Source: Micromonospora purpureochromogenes (GTDB lineage Bacteria > Actinomycetota > Actinomycetes > Mycobacteriales > Micromonosporaceae). From it: a DNA stretch of 64,000 bases. Below, piece after piece: positions 7,467 through 15,306 of the stretch; position 1 is the stretch's first letter; each line of letters begins with the position of its first letter. A program made the position numbers and the translations under genes. The notes below the pieces were generated by a model. That model saw only the letters and a program-made list of their open reading frames with translations, ran no database searches and was not told the DNA's origin. The stretch covers positions 1,922,001 through 1,986,000 of the forward strand of contig NZ_LT607410.1 in assembly GCF_900091515.1 (NCBI RefSeq). The letters are read 5' to 3'.

Positions 7467-7550
7467 CGTGGCGGTACGAATGGCTGTACGGGAGCCGTGG
7501 TGATCGACTGGACCGGGGGGCGACAGGCCGTTGACCTGGGACGGCCGTGG

Positions 7551-7623
7551 TGCGCCCGGCAGGATTCGAACCTGCGGCCTTGGGATTAGAAGTCCCCTGC
7601 TCTATCCGCTGAGCTACGGGCGC
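7551..7623 (-). tRNA. tRNA-Arg (anticodon TCT)
   Basis: The 73 bases fold as a full cloverleaf on the minus strand. The acceptor stem is GCGCCCG paired with CGGGCGC, the D-stem is GCTC/GAGC, the anticodon loop is CTTCTAA and the T-arm is GCAGG-TTCGAAT-CCTGC. The loop gives anticodon TCT, reading AGA (Arg). The CCA end is encoded at 7548-7550. Its 3' end is the likely attB used by the decayed element at 7074-7466; it reconstitutes an intact tRNA. Confidence 0.95.
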
Positions 7624-7758
7624 GCGGCGTGCGTGTCGCGCCAAGAGGGTACCGCCGCACCCCCGGGCCGCGGGGGAACGGGGGCCCGCTGCGGCGCGGT
7701 GATCAGCGTCGCACGCCGCCGGCGTCCGGTCATCCGGGTTCCGGCCGGGCGCGCCCCG

Positions 7759-7764
7759 TACCCT
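7759..7764 (+). promoter_or_regulatory. Candidate -10 box (TACCCT), leaderless
   Basis: TACCCT lies seven bases before the GTG at 7772, and no Shine-Dalgarno is present. Confidence 0.4.
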
Positions 7765-7771
7765 CGGTTTC

Positions 7772-8464
7772 GTGCTGCTGGAACCGGATGCCGAGAACGA
7801 GGTCGCCTACGAGCTGTGCCAGCTCCTGGGGCGGGCGATCCTGCCGGTCCGCCCGGCCGGGCCGGCCGACGACGGGCCCGCCGGCACCGCGTTCTTCTTC
7901 GCGCATCCCACGGGGGAGTACCTGCTCACCGCCGACGTGCTGACCCGGGTCGAGGCCGGCGAGGTCGGGCTGCGGCCGAGTGTCGCCGAGCCCGCCGGGG
8001 TGGCCCCCGACGCGCTGGTCCTGCCGCACTTCACCGATCGGTGGGGGCACCTGCCCGAACTCGGGGTGGCGGTGCTGCCGACCGCCGGGCTGCACGAGCG
8101 GGCGGCCGGGCAGGGCTGGCGCTGGCGTACCCAACCGGTGCCGGACGCGGTCGCGGCCGGCGCGGACGACGTGGCCCGGATCGGCGCGGAGCCGGTCACC
8201 GCGATCGTGCTGGCGCTGGGCGTCCGGGATGACGGGTCGCGGCCGCTGGAGGTCGCGGTCGAGCGCGCCGTCCGCGCGGGCGACGGCCTACGGATCACCG
8301 GCGAACTGCCCGCCGGGTACGTCGGCGCGCCCGTCTTCGGCGTGCAGGCCGACCCGGCGGGGGAGGTCGGGCTGCGCTGCCTGGGCCTGGTGCTGCCCGG
8401 CGAGGGCGGCCACCCGGTGGCCAGCTTCGACCGGATCACCGCCGAGCTGCCGACCGGCGGCTGA
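7772..8464 (+). CDS. Trypsin-like-fold protein lacking the catalytic triad
   Basis: A 230-residue protein whose landmarks resemble trypsin-like peptidases but with the active residues replaced. GTAFFFAHPTGEYLLTADVL corresponds to the region that normally ends in TAAHV (catalytic His). ELGVAVLP matches the strand that normally carries the catalytic Asp (DLAVL). PAGYVGAPVFG matches GxSGxPVF with Val in place of the nucleophile Ser. If the homology is right this is a pseudo-protease, perhaps a binding or scaffold domain. The assignment rests on motif similarity only; otherwise it is an uncharacterised protein. It converges on the hydrolase at 8472 with a 7-bp gap. Confidence 0.5.
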   Translation: MLLEPDAENEVAYELCQLLGRAILPVRPAGPADDGPAGTAFFFAHPTGEYLLTADVLTRVEAGEVGLRPSVAEPAGVAPDALVLPHFTDRWGHLPELGVAVLPTAGLHERAAGQGWRWRTQPVPDAVAAGADDVARIGAEPVTAIVLALGVRDDGSRPLEVAVERAVRAGDGLRITGELPAGYVGAPVFGVQADPAGEVGLRCLGLVLPGEGGHPVASFDRITAELPTGG

Positions 8465-8471
8465 GCGCCGG

Positions 8472-9527
8472 TCAGCCGGCCTGCGGCACCCCCGCCGGTG
8501 CGGTGTCCGCGGCCGGCTCCCGGCTGCCCGGGACCGCGGCGCCGGCCGGGCCCGCCGCGTCGGGGCCGGCGTTCGTCGGGCCCGCGCCGAGGAACGCCTC
8601 GGCCCACCGCCCGACCTCGGCGAAGACCTTCTCGCGTACGGCGGGGCCGGAGAGCGTCAGGTCGTGCATGCCGCCGTCGAAGCGGGTCAGGGTGACGTGG
8701 TGGCCGAGCCGGGGTGCCCAGCGCACCATGTGCTCGACGTCCAGCACGGCGTCGGCCAGGGCCGCCGAGTCGTGCCACTTGGTGCCCTTGAAGCTGCGGG
8801 TCGAGCAGGCCAGCAGCACGGGCACCGGGATCTCCAGCCCGGCGCGCAGCTCCCGCTGGGCGGTGCGGATGGCGTTGATCCAGCCGGCCCGGACGGGGAA
8901 CCCGGCCAGCGGCTTCCAGGCCAGGTCGTACGTCCACTCGCCGCGGTGCTCGGCGTGCAGGCTCTCGCCGTACACGGTGCCCAGGCCGAACGGGAGGATG
9001 CGCTGCGGCGCGCTGCGGCCCAGCCGGGAGGCGGCGGCCGCGAGGGGTCGACGGACCAGCCAGGGGGCGTTGATGTCGAAGAACGGACTGTTCAGGAAGA
9101 GCCCGTCGACCAGGCCGGCGTCGCGTCGGGCGTGCGCCCAGAGCGAGAGGATCAGGCCGCCGGTGGAGTGGCCCATGGCGAGCAGGGTGTCGTGCCCGTC
9201 GTCCTCGCGGATGATCTTCACGGCGGCGTCCAGCTCGGGGAAGTAGTCGCCGAGGTCGCGGCAGAAGTTCGGGGTCTGGTGCGACAGCAGGCTGCGACCG
9301 TACTTTCGCAGGTCGAGCGCGTAGAAGTCCCAGCCGCGCTCGGCGAAGAAGTCGGCGACGTGGGTCTGGAAGAAGTAGTCGACGAAGCCGTGCACGTAGA
9401 GCACGGCCCGCCCGGTGGGGCGCTCGGCACGCCGCCGGACCAGGGTGGCGACCACCGGTCCCTCGTCGTCGGCGCCCAGGTCGATCGTCTGCCGCTCGTA
9501 CGGCGGCCCCAGCACGTCCGGTTCCAC
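8472..9527 (-). CDS. Alpha/beta hydrolase (serine lysophospholipase-like)
   Basis: A 351-residue alpha/beta-hydrolase. Visible motifs are the oxyanion-region LYVHGFVDYFF near residue 45, the nucleophile elbow GHSTGG near 118-123 and a late catalytic-His candidate in DGGMHDLTLSG near 285-295. The lid-like segment LNSPFFDINAPW follows strand 6. Such proteins are annotated as lysophospholipase/monoacylglycerol-lipase-like; the substrate is unknown. GTG 9527 (VEPDVLGPPYE) is chosen because the upstream part of the frame is low-complexity and unlike the family; no good Shine-Dalgarno is visible. It lies 95 bp downstream of the ribosome-associated protein gene on the same strand. The C-terminal 35 residues are an Ala/Gly/Pro-rich tail. 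Confidence 0.75.
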   Translation of the reverse strand: MEPDVLGPPYERQTIDLGADDEGPVVATLVRRRAERPTGRAVLYVHGFVDYFFQTHVADFFAERGWDFYALDLRKYGRSLLSHQTPNFCRDLGDYFPELDAAVKIIREDDGHDTLLAMGHSTGGLILSLWAHARRDAGLVDGLFLNSPFFDINAPWLVRRPLAAAASRLGRSAPQRILPFGLGTVYGESLHAEHRGEWTYDLAWKPLAGFPVRAGWINAIRTAQRELRAGLEIPVPVLLACSTRSFKGTKWHDSAALADAVLDVEHMVRWAPRLGHHVTLTRFDGGMHDLTLSGPAVREKVFAEVGRWAEAFLGAGPTNAGPDAAGPAGAAVPGSREPAADTAPAGVPQAG

Positions 9528-9622
9528 GAAGGCGACGGTACGCCCGGAAGCTACCGGGCGGTAGCCCCCCGTGCCGTCCCCGTCCGACCGCACCGGTCGG
9601 CCGGGGACGGTCGAGGCCTGAC

Positions 9623-10045
9623 TCAGGCCGTCTCGGCGTCGACCCGTTCGAGGTCGGCGTCGGCGTCGGCCACCTGGTCGGGGCCCGGCTGGCCGATCTC
9701 CCGGATGTGCTTGTTGTGCCGGGGCTCCTGCTTCGTCTTGGCGTCGTTGAGCCGCCGGCGCAGGTCGTCGCGGACGTCGTGGAGCGCCGCGCGCAGGTCC
9801 TCCTCGCCGGAGGTGGTGACGATCTTCTGCCGACCGGCGATCCAGCACTCCAGCGTGACCTTCTGCCCGCGCGCCTCGCGGTCCTTCACCGACACCTCCA
9901 GCTCGGTGGCGTCGGCGTGGAACGCGGCCAGCCGCGCGTCCAGGGTCGCGAACTGTTCCGCGATCCAGTTCCGGTCGCCCTGGGAGAAGCCGGCGCCGAC
10001 GCGCAGGCACTCGGCAACGGTCGCCGGGTTGGTCACCGCGCTCAT
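9623..10045 (-). CDS. HPF/RaiA-like ribosome-associated protein
   Basis: A 140-residue short protein with the fold pattern of ribosome hibernation factors (sigma-54 modulation/S30AE N-terminal domain). It has an early helix WIAEQFATLDARLAAFHADA, a strand ELEVSVKDREARGQKVTLECWI, and a second helix RAALHDVRDDLRRRLND. The C-terminal tail is charged (KTKQEPRHNKHIREIG). It lacks the dimerisation domain of long HPF, so it may block or shape ribosomes as a short form. The ATG is preceded by GGGAGGTG on the minus strand. The assignment is moderate because sequence identity in this family is low. Confidence 0.6.
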   Translation of the reverse strand: MSAVTNPATVAECLRVGAGFSQGDRNWIAEQFATLDARLAAFHADATELEVSVKDREARGQKVTLECWIAGRQKIVTTSGEEDLRAALHDVRDDLRRRLNDAKTKQEPRHNKHIREIGQPGPDQVADADADLERVDAETA

Positions 10046-10398
10046 CGCCGCACCTCCCGCTCGGTGCGGACGGGGCCGGTGGTACGCGAGCTGAGAATCA
10101 TCGTCACTGACCTTTCTCATCGAACCTCGTGCCGTGCTGGCTCTCGGTTGATCAAATCCATACCCAGCCGGAGTCGATCCCACGCCGGGTGACCCCGCCT
10201 TCCGATCCTGGTCACACCCGGTACGGCCACCCAGGGCCGCTCGGCCCTAGCAGACCGGGCCCTTGATCAGGTTCTTGTCCACAGGCGGTCCCCTCGTCCA
10301 CAGGCCGGTCGGGTCCGCTCGCCGCGCGGCGCCGACCCGGCCAGGCTCGGCACCGAGTCGACTCGCCACGGCAGGCCCTGAACCCCTGGGAGGGGACG
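10046..10398. other. Divergent intergenic region with two DnaA-box-like sites
   Basis: A 353-bp region between the HPF-like gene (minus) and ssb (plus). It contains TTGTCCACA at 10275-10283, the actinobacterial DnaA-box consensus, and TCGTCCACA at 10294-10302. No ORF with coding character or confident -35/-10 pair was found. GGGAGGGG before 10399 is the ssb ribosome binding site. Confidence 0.45.
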
Positions 10399-11139
10399 AT
10401 GTTCGATACCTACGTCACGATCGTCGGCAATGTGCTGACGGCCCCCGAGTGGCGCCGCACCACGCAGAGCAAGACCCTGGTCGCCAACTTCAAGGTGGCC
10501 TCGACCGCTCGCCGGCTCGACCGGGACAGCGGCCGGTGGGTGGACGGCAACAGCCTCCGCGTCCGGGTCAACTGTTGGCGCAAGCTGGCCGAGGGGGTGG
10601 CGGCCTCGGTGATGGTCGGCGACCCGGTGGTGGTGGCCGGCCGCCTCTACACCCGCGACTGGACCGACGACGCGGGCAACCACCGCACCCTCTACGAGTT
10701 GGAGGCGGTCGCCGTCGGGCACGACCTGTCCCGCGGGCGGGCCCGGTTCCTGCGCAACAAGCCGACCATGGCCACCAGCACGGCGGAGGACGCCGAGGCG
10801 GCCGGCCGGGTGCAGGGCGAGCCGACCGAGCCGGTGCCGCACGAGCAGGCGCCGGCCGCGCCGGACGACCGGCCGTTCGACGAGGACTTCGAGTTCTCCG
10901 GCTTCGCCGTGTCCCGCGCCGGCCACGAAGTGCCCGGCACCGGCCTGGCGGAGCTGACCGACCCGTTCGACGAGGAGGGCGACGACGGCCCGGCGTCCGG
11001 CGACGAGCTGGCCCCGGTGCCGGGGGACGGCGAGCAGAGCGCCGGGGAGGGCGAGCTGGACGCCGCACCGGAGGAGACCGCCGTCGCGCCGGCCGGGCGG
11101 GGTCGGCGCGGGCGCGGCCGGGTGCCGGTGCCGGCCTGA
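10399..11139 (+). CDS. ssb: Single-stranded DNA-binding protein (secondary type)
   Basis: A 246-residue OB-fold protein. Residues 1-115 form the SSB core: MFDTYVTIVGNVLTAPEWRR, then VANFKVASTARRLDRDSGRW, VNCWRKLAEGVAASV and KGDPVVVAGRL-like (GDPVVVAGRLYTRDW). The remaining 130 residues are a disordered acidic tail rich in Glu, Pro and Ala. It ends RGRGRVPVPA, not the usual acidic DDDIPF tip that recruits partner proteins. This and the lack of rpsF/rpsR neighbours suggest a paralogue of the housekeeping SSB, like the second SSB of other actinomycetes. It has a strong Shine-Dalgarno, and two DnaA-box-like sequences lie about 100-125 bp upstream. Confidence 0.85.
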   Translation: MFDTYVTIVGNVLTAPEWRRTTQSKTLVANFKVASTARRLDRDSGRWVDGNSLRVRVNCWRKLAEGVAASVMVGDPVVVAGRLYTRDWTDDAGNHRTLYELEAVAVGHDLSRGRARFLRNKPTMATSTAEDAEAAGRVQGEPTEPVPHEQAPAAPDDRPFDEDFEFSGFAVSRAGHEVPGTGLAELTDPFDEEGDDGPASGDELAPVPGDGEQSAGEGELDAAPEETAVAPAGRGRRGRGRVPVPA

Positions 11140-11245
11140 CCCGGCGGGCCGGAGCCGGTGAGCCGCGCAGGTGGCGCCGCTGCGGCCCGACGGGACGGAC
11201 GGGGGCGGGGTGGCGACGGCGGCGTCGGTCACCCCGCCGTACGGC

Positions 11246-11251
11246 TAGGCT
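11246..11251 (+). promoter_or_regulatory. Candidate -10 box (TAGGCT) for cobD-cobQ
   Basis: TAGGCT, a common actinomycete housekeeping -10, lies 22 bases before the cobD GTG, which has its own GGAGGT at 11260-11265. The -35 is not clear. Confidence 0.35.
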
Positions 11252-11273
11252 GGCCGGCCGGAGGTGGTGCGAG

Positions 11274-12287
11274 GTGCGTCAGGCGACCGCCGTGGCGAAC
11301 GCGGCAGGGTTGGTGGCGGGGTACGCCCTGGACTCCCTGCTCGGCGACCCGCGTCGCTGGCACCCGGTGGCCGGCTACGGCCGCGCGGCCGTAGCCCTGG
11401 AACGGCGGGTCTACCGCCCCGACCGGACCGCCGGCGCGGTTTTCACCACACTCGCCGTCGGCGCGCCGGTGCTGCTCGGCGCCGCCGCCACCGTGGCGAC
11501 CCGGCGGCACCCGGTGCTTCGGGGTCTGCTCGTCGCCGCCGGCACCTGGACGGTGCTGGGCGGGCGCACGCTGCGGCACGAGGCCGACGTGATGGGGTCC
11601 GCCCTGCGCGGCGGCGACCTGCCGGCGGCCCGCCGCCGCCTGGGCCACCTCTGCGGGCGGGACCCGTCCACGCTCGACGAGTCCGAGCTGGCCCGGGCCA
11701 CCGTCGAGTCGGTCGCCGAGAACACCTCCGACGCGGTGGTCGCCCCGCTGCTCTGGGGAGCCGTCGCCGGCCTGCCCGGCCTGCTCGGCTACCGCGCGGC
11801 CAACACGCTCGACGCCATGGTCGGCCACCGCTCGTCGCGCTACGCCCGCTTCGGCACCCCGTCCGCCCGCCTCGACGACGCGCTCAACCTGGTGCCGGCG
11901 CGGCTGACCGGCCTGCTCACCGTCGCCCTCGCCCCGACCGCGCACGGCGACCGGGCGCGCGCCTGGCACGTCTGGCGCCGCGACCGCGACGACCACCCCA
12001 GCCCCAACGCCGGCCAGTGCGAGGCGGCGATGGCCGGTGCCCTCGGCGTCCGGCTCGGCGGGCGCAACGTGTACTTCGGCCGCTCCGAGGTGCGGCCGTT
12101 CCTCGGCGACGGCCCCCGCCCCGAGGCGCGGCACCTCCGGCGGGCCGCCCGGATCTCCGGCGCCGTCGGGCTGGCCGCGCTCGGGATCGCGGCCGCCTGG
12201 CCCCTGACCGGCGGGCGGCTGGTGGCGACGGTGGGCCGGCGCGGGCTACGCGGCCTGGGCGCCGTCGGCCGGGGGAGTGGACGGTGA
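11274..12287 (+). CDS. cobD: Cobalamin biosynthesis protein CobD/CbiB
   Basis: Adenosylcobinamide-phosphate synthase, the membrane enzyme that attaches the aminopropanol arm to adenosylcobyric acid. The 337-residue length is typical. Family motifs visible are [16 protein letters not shown] near residues 17-32, the conserved [20 protein letters not shown] near 143-162, and [31 protein letters not shown] follows near 245. Several hydrophobic segments indicate an integral membrane protein. GTG 11274 is placed eight bases after GGAGGT. It overlaps cobQ by 4 bp (GTGA), so the two are translationally coupled. Confidence 0.92.
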   Translation: MRQATAVANAAGLVAGYALDSLLGDPRRWHPVAGYGRAAVALERRVYRPDRTAGAVFTTLAVGAPVLLGAAATVATRRHPVLRGLLVAAGTWTVLGGRTLRHEADVMGSALRGGDLPAARRRLGHLCGRDPSTLDESELARATVESVAENTSDAVVAPLLWGAVAGLPGLLGYRAANTLDAMVGHRSSRYARFGTPSARLDDALNLVPARLTGLLTVALAPTAHGDRARAWHVWRRDRDDHPSPNAGQCEAAMAGALGVRLGGRNVYFGRSEVRPFLGDGPRPEARHLRRAARISGAVGLAALGIAAAWPLTGGRLVATVGRRGLRGLGAVGRGSGR

Positions 12288-13828
12288 GCGGCGGGCTGCT
12301 GGTCGCCGGCACCACCTCCGACGCCGGCAAGAGCGTGCTCACCGCCGGCATCTGTCGCTGGCTGCACCGCCGGGGGGTCGCCGTGGCCCCGTTCAAGGCG
12401 CAGAACATGTCCAACAACTCCGCGGTGGTCGTCGGCCCCGACGGCCGGGGCGGCGAGATCGGCCGCGCCCAGGCGATGCAGGCCGCCGCCTGCGGGCTCG
12501 CCCCCGACCTGCGGTTCAATCCGGTGCTGCTCAAGCCCGGCAGCGACCTGGCGAGTCAGGTGGTGCTGCTCGGCGAGGCCGTCGACACCGTCACCGCCGG
12601 CAACTTCCGGGAGCTTCGGCCGAAACTCGCCGAGACCGCGTACGCGGCCCTGGCCGAGCTGCGCGAGGCGTACGACGTGGTGATCTGCGAGGGCGCCGGC
12701 AGCCCGGCCGAGATCAACCTGCGGGCCGGCGACTACGTCAACATGGGGCTGGCCCGGCACGCCGGCCTGCCCACCATCGTGGTCGGCGACATCGACCGGG
12801 GCGGGGTGTTCGCCTCGATGTTCGGCACCGTCGCCCTGCTCGACCCGGCCGACCAGGCGCTGGTCGCCGGCTTCGTGATCAACAAGTTCCGGGGCGACCT
12901 GGGGCTGCTCCAGCCGGGGCTGGACATGCTCCGCTCGGTCACCGGTCGCCCGACGTACGGGGTGCTGCCCTGGCACCTCGACCTCTGGCTGGACGCCGAG
13001 GACTCGCTCGCGTACGGGCGGGTGCTCGGCCGGCCGGCCGCGCCACGCGGCACCGACTGGCTGGACGTCGCCGTGGTCCGGCTGCCCCGGATCAGCAACG
13101 CCACCGACGTCGAGGCGCTCGCCACCGAGCCGGGCGTGCGGGTCCGGCTGACCGTCGAGCCCGCCGAACTGGCCGCCGCCGACCTGATCGTCCTGCCCGG
13201 CTCCAAGTCCACCGTCGCCGACCTGGCCTGGCTGCGCGAGACCGGCCTCGCCGACGCCGTCACCGCGCACGCCGCCGCCGGTCGGCCGCTGCTCGGCATC
13301 TGCGGCGGCTTCCAGATGCTCGGCCGGGCCATCCACGACCCGGTGGAGAGCCGCCGGGGCAGCGTCCCCGGGCTGGGCCTGCTCCCCGTCGAGATCACCT
13401 TCGACCCGCGCAAGACCGTCCGGCAGGCGGTGGGCACCGCCGCCGGTGGCGTCCCGGTGCGCGGCTACGAGATCCACCACGGGTACGTCTCGACCGCCGA
13501 CCCCGGCCTGCCCCCGCTCCTGACGTACGCCGACGGCGACGGCGAGGGCGCGCGGCTCGGCGCGGTGTACGGCACCCACTGGCACGGCGCGTTCGAGTCC
13601 GACGAGTTCCGCCGCCGGTTCCTCACCGAGGTGGCCCGGACGGCCGGGCGGCACGGTTTCCGGGTGGCGCCGGACACCGCCTTCGCCGCCGCCCGCGAGC
13701 GCTCGCTCGACCTGCTCGGGGACCTGGTCGAGGAACACCTCGACACCGACGCGCTGTGGCGGCTGGTCGAGACCGGCGCGCCGGCCGACCTGCCGTTCAT
13801 CCCGCCCGGGGCCCCGCCGGCGACCTGA
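12284..13828 (+). CDS. cobQ: Cobyric acid synthase CobQ
   Basis: Glutamine-dependent amidotransferase that amidates positions b, d, e and g of adenosylcobyrinic acid a,c-diamide. It is 514 residues with two domains. The N-terminal ATPase-like domain has GTTSDAGKS at residues 9-17 and [23 protein letters not shown] and [10 protein letters not shown] follow. The class I-type glutaminase domain has the nucleophile Cys in [10 protein letters not shown] near residue 340 and the His in GTHWHGAFE near 431-435. It starts on GTG 12284, overlapping cobD by 4 bp. All catalytic landmarks are intact, in contrast to the CobB-like protein at 20556. Confidence 0.95.
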   Translation: MSGGLLVAGTTSDAGKSVLTAGICRWLHRRGVAVAPFKAQNMSNNSAVVVGPDGRGGEIGRAQAMQAAACGLAPDLRFNPVLLKPGSDLASQVVLLGEAVDTVTAGNFRELRPKLAETAYAALAELREAYDVVICEGAGSPAEINLRAGDYVNMGLARHAGLPTIVVGDIDRGGVFASMFGTVALLDPADQALVAGFVINKFRGDLGLLQPGLDMLRSVTGRPTYGVLPWHLDLWLDAEDSLAYGRVLGRPAAPRGTDWLDVAVVRLPRISNATDVEALATEPGVRVRLTVEPAELAAADLIVLPGSKSTVADLAWLRETGLADAVTAHAAAGRPLLGICGGFQMLGRAIHDPVESRRGSVPGLGLLPVEITFDPRKTVRQAVGTAAGGVPVRGYEIHHGYVSTADPGLPPLLTYADGDGEGARLGAVYGTHWHGAFESDEFRRRFLTEVARTAGRHGFRVAPDTAFAAARERSLDLLGDLVEEHLDTDALWRLVETGAPADLPFIPPGAPPAT

Positions 13829-13914
13829 TCGGCCCCGCCAACGGGTCGCCCGGTCATACGTGACCCGGTGAGGCGGGCGCGGTCAAGCGCGGGGCGGTCG
13901 GACCGGTACGGGGC

Positions 13915-14316
13915 TCACGGGCGGACGTCGGCGGGCTCGTCGGAGAACGGCAGCCCCGCCTCCCGCCACGCCTGCACCCCGCCGGTCATGTCGGTCGCGT
14001 TGCGCAGCCCCAGCGCCTGCAGGCTCGCCGCGGCGAGGCTGGAGGCGTAGCCCTGCCGGCACACCACGACGATCTCCCGGTCGTACCCGGTCGCCTCGGG
14101 GATGCGCCACTCGCTCGCCGGGTCCAGCCGCCACTCCAGCACCGTCCGGTCGATGACGACCGCGCCGGGCAGCTCGCCCTGCTCGCGGCGCTGCGACTCG
14201 GTACGGGTGTCGACCAGCAGGGCGCCGGCCCGCACCGCCTCGACCGTCTCCTGCGGACTCAGCCGGCGCAGCCCGGCACGGGCCTGTTCCAGCAGGGCGT
14301 CCACGCCCGGACTCAT
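13915..14316 (-). CDS. Rhodanese-like sulfurtransferase
   Basis: A single-domain rhodanese of 133 residues. Conserved signatures are LLVDTRTESQRREQGELPGA near residues 33-52, the active-site loop CRQGYAS near 86-92 with the persulfide-forming Cys, and GGVQAWREAGLP near the end. The substrate loop begins with Cys-Arg as in thiosulfate/rhodanese types; the physiological sulfur donor and acceptor are unknown. ATG 14316 gives the expected N-terminal helix (GVDALLEQARAGLRRLSP). The gene is monocistronic and convergent with cobQ. Confidence 0.88.
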   Translation of the reverse strand: MSPGVDALLEQARAGLRRLSPQETVEAVRAGALLVDTRTESQRREQGELPGAVVIDRTVLEWRLDPASEWRIPEATGYDREIVVVCRQGYASSLAAASLQALGLRNATDMTGGVQAWREAGLPFSDEPADVRP

Positions 14317-14483
14317 CACGTCATGCAGCACATCCAGATCATGCCGGTCACCCGGAGCGACCGCCGGGCGAAACGGCCGGGCGGAAGACGGAACCAGGCT
14401 CACGGGGGACAACACCGCGATTACCCGGCGCGACCAGGGCAGACGGCCACCGGGCCGGGGGTCCGCGCGGCTCCCGGCGGCGC

Positions 14484-14489
14484 TAGCGT
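14484..14489 (+). promoter_or_regulatory. Candidate -10 box (TAGCGT), leaderless
   Basis: TAGCGT lies seven bases before GTG 14497, supporting that start over the GTGs in the second and third 42-bp repeat copies. Confidence 0.45.
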
Positions 14490-14496
14490 CGGCCGG

Positions 14497-14622
14497 GTGA
14501 CAGGAGACCGGGAGCGCGCTGGCGAGGAGCCGGGCCGGGTGACGGGAGGCCGGGAGGGGGCCGGCGGGGAGCCGGGCCGGGTGACGGGAGACCGGGAGGG
14601 CGCCGGCGAGGAGCCCGGCCGG
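14497..14622 (+). repeat. Three tandem 42-bp in-frame repeats
   Basis: Copies lie at 14497-14538, 14539-14580 and 14581-14622. They begin gtgacagga, gtgacggga and gtgacggga and encode VTGDRERAGEEPGR-like units. Each begins with a GTG, and length 42 preserves the frame. Confidence 0.85.
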
Positions 14623-15285
14623 CCGCGGGTGGCGGTGGTCGAGGCGTACGCGGCGCTGGCCCGCCGGGTGCTGGCCCGGCCGGCGCGGTTGGGGCGTACC
14701 CGACTGGTGGCGGTCGACGGGCCGAGCGGCGCGGGCAAGAGCGTGTTCGCCGCGCGGCTCGCGGACGCCCTCGCCGCGCTGCCCGGCGGCGAGCGGCCAC
14801 CGGTGGTGCACACCGACGACCTGCTCGACGGGTGGGACGACCAGTTCACCTTCTGGCCCCGGCTGGAGGAACGGGTGCTGGCGCCGCTGCGGGCCGGGCA
14901 ACCCGGGGCGTACCAGCGCTACAGCTGGATGCGGCGCGGCTTCCTGCCGCGGGCGGTGCCGGTGCCGGTCGCGCCGGTGCTGGTGGTGGAGGGGGTGAGC
15001 GCGGCGCGGGCGGCCATCCGCCCCGAGCTGAGCCTCGCGGTGTTCGTCACCGCCCCGGTGCCGCTGCGGCGGGCCCGGGCGCTGGACCGCGACGGCCCGC
15101 AGATCCTGCCGGAGCTGCGCCGCTGGCACGCCGGGGAACGCGCGCACTTCGCCGCCGACCGCACCGCCGCGCACGCGGACCTGGTGGTCGACGGCGCGCC
15201 GGCGCTGCCGCACGATGCGGCGCGCTACCTCGTGCGGCACCCCGCGAGCTGCGGCGACGTGGCCTCGCGAGGTGCGCCGAGGTAA
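14497..15285 (+). CDS. Uridine kinase-like P-loop kinase with repeated N-terminus
   Basis: A 262-residue P-loop kinase of the uridine kinase/phosphoribulokinase type. Walker A GPSGAGKS lies near residues 74-81, VHTDDLLDGWDDQ (DD motif) near 107-119, and a lid-like RARALDRDG near 192-200. These enzymes phosphorylate nucleosides or similar alcohols; the substrate is unclear. The first 42 residues are three copies of a 14-residue unit starting VTGDRE and ending GEEPGR, encoded by a 42-bp tandem repeat. Each unit begins with GTG, so translation could start at any of three places. The -10-like hexamer favours the first. The repeat probably forms a disordered tail. Confidence 0.7.
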   Translation: MTGDRERAGEEPGRVTGGREGAGGEPGRVTGDREGAGEEPGRPRVAVVEAYAALARRVLARPARLGRTRLVAVDGPSGAGKSVFAARLADALAALPGGERPPVVHTDDLLDGWDDQFTFWPRLEERVLAPLRAGQPGAYQRYSWMRRGFLPRAVPVPVAPVLVVEGVSAARAAIRPELSLAVFVTAPVPLRRARALDRDGPQILPELRRWHAGERAHFAADRTAAHADLVVDGAPALPHDAARYLVRHPASCGDVASRGAPR

Positions 15286-15293
15286 GCCCGGCA

Positions 15294-15299
15294 TACGAT
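15294..15299 (+). promoter_or_regulatory. Candidate -10 box (TACGAT), leaderless
   Basis: TACGAT lies seven bases before ATG 15307, and no Shine-Dalgarno is present. Confidence 0.45.
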
Positions 15300-15306
15300 G
15301 CCGGTC

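Noticed and set aside
4744..7550. Intact prophage or conjugative element
   Set aside because: No replication, transfer or structural genes; only an inactive integrase end, an att scar and a few small genes remain.
11140..11273. Cobalamin riboswitch upstream of cobD, cobB or cobC
   Set aside because: The gaps upstream of the three cob groups were read for a B12-box-like motif and supporting stems; none was convincing and the cobC upstream region is too short.
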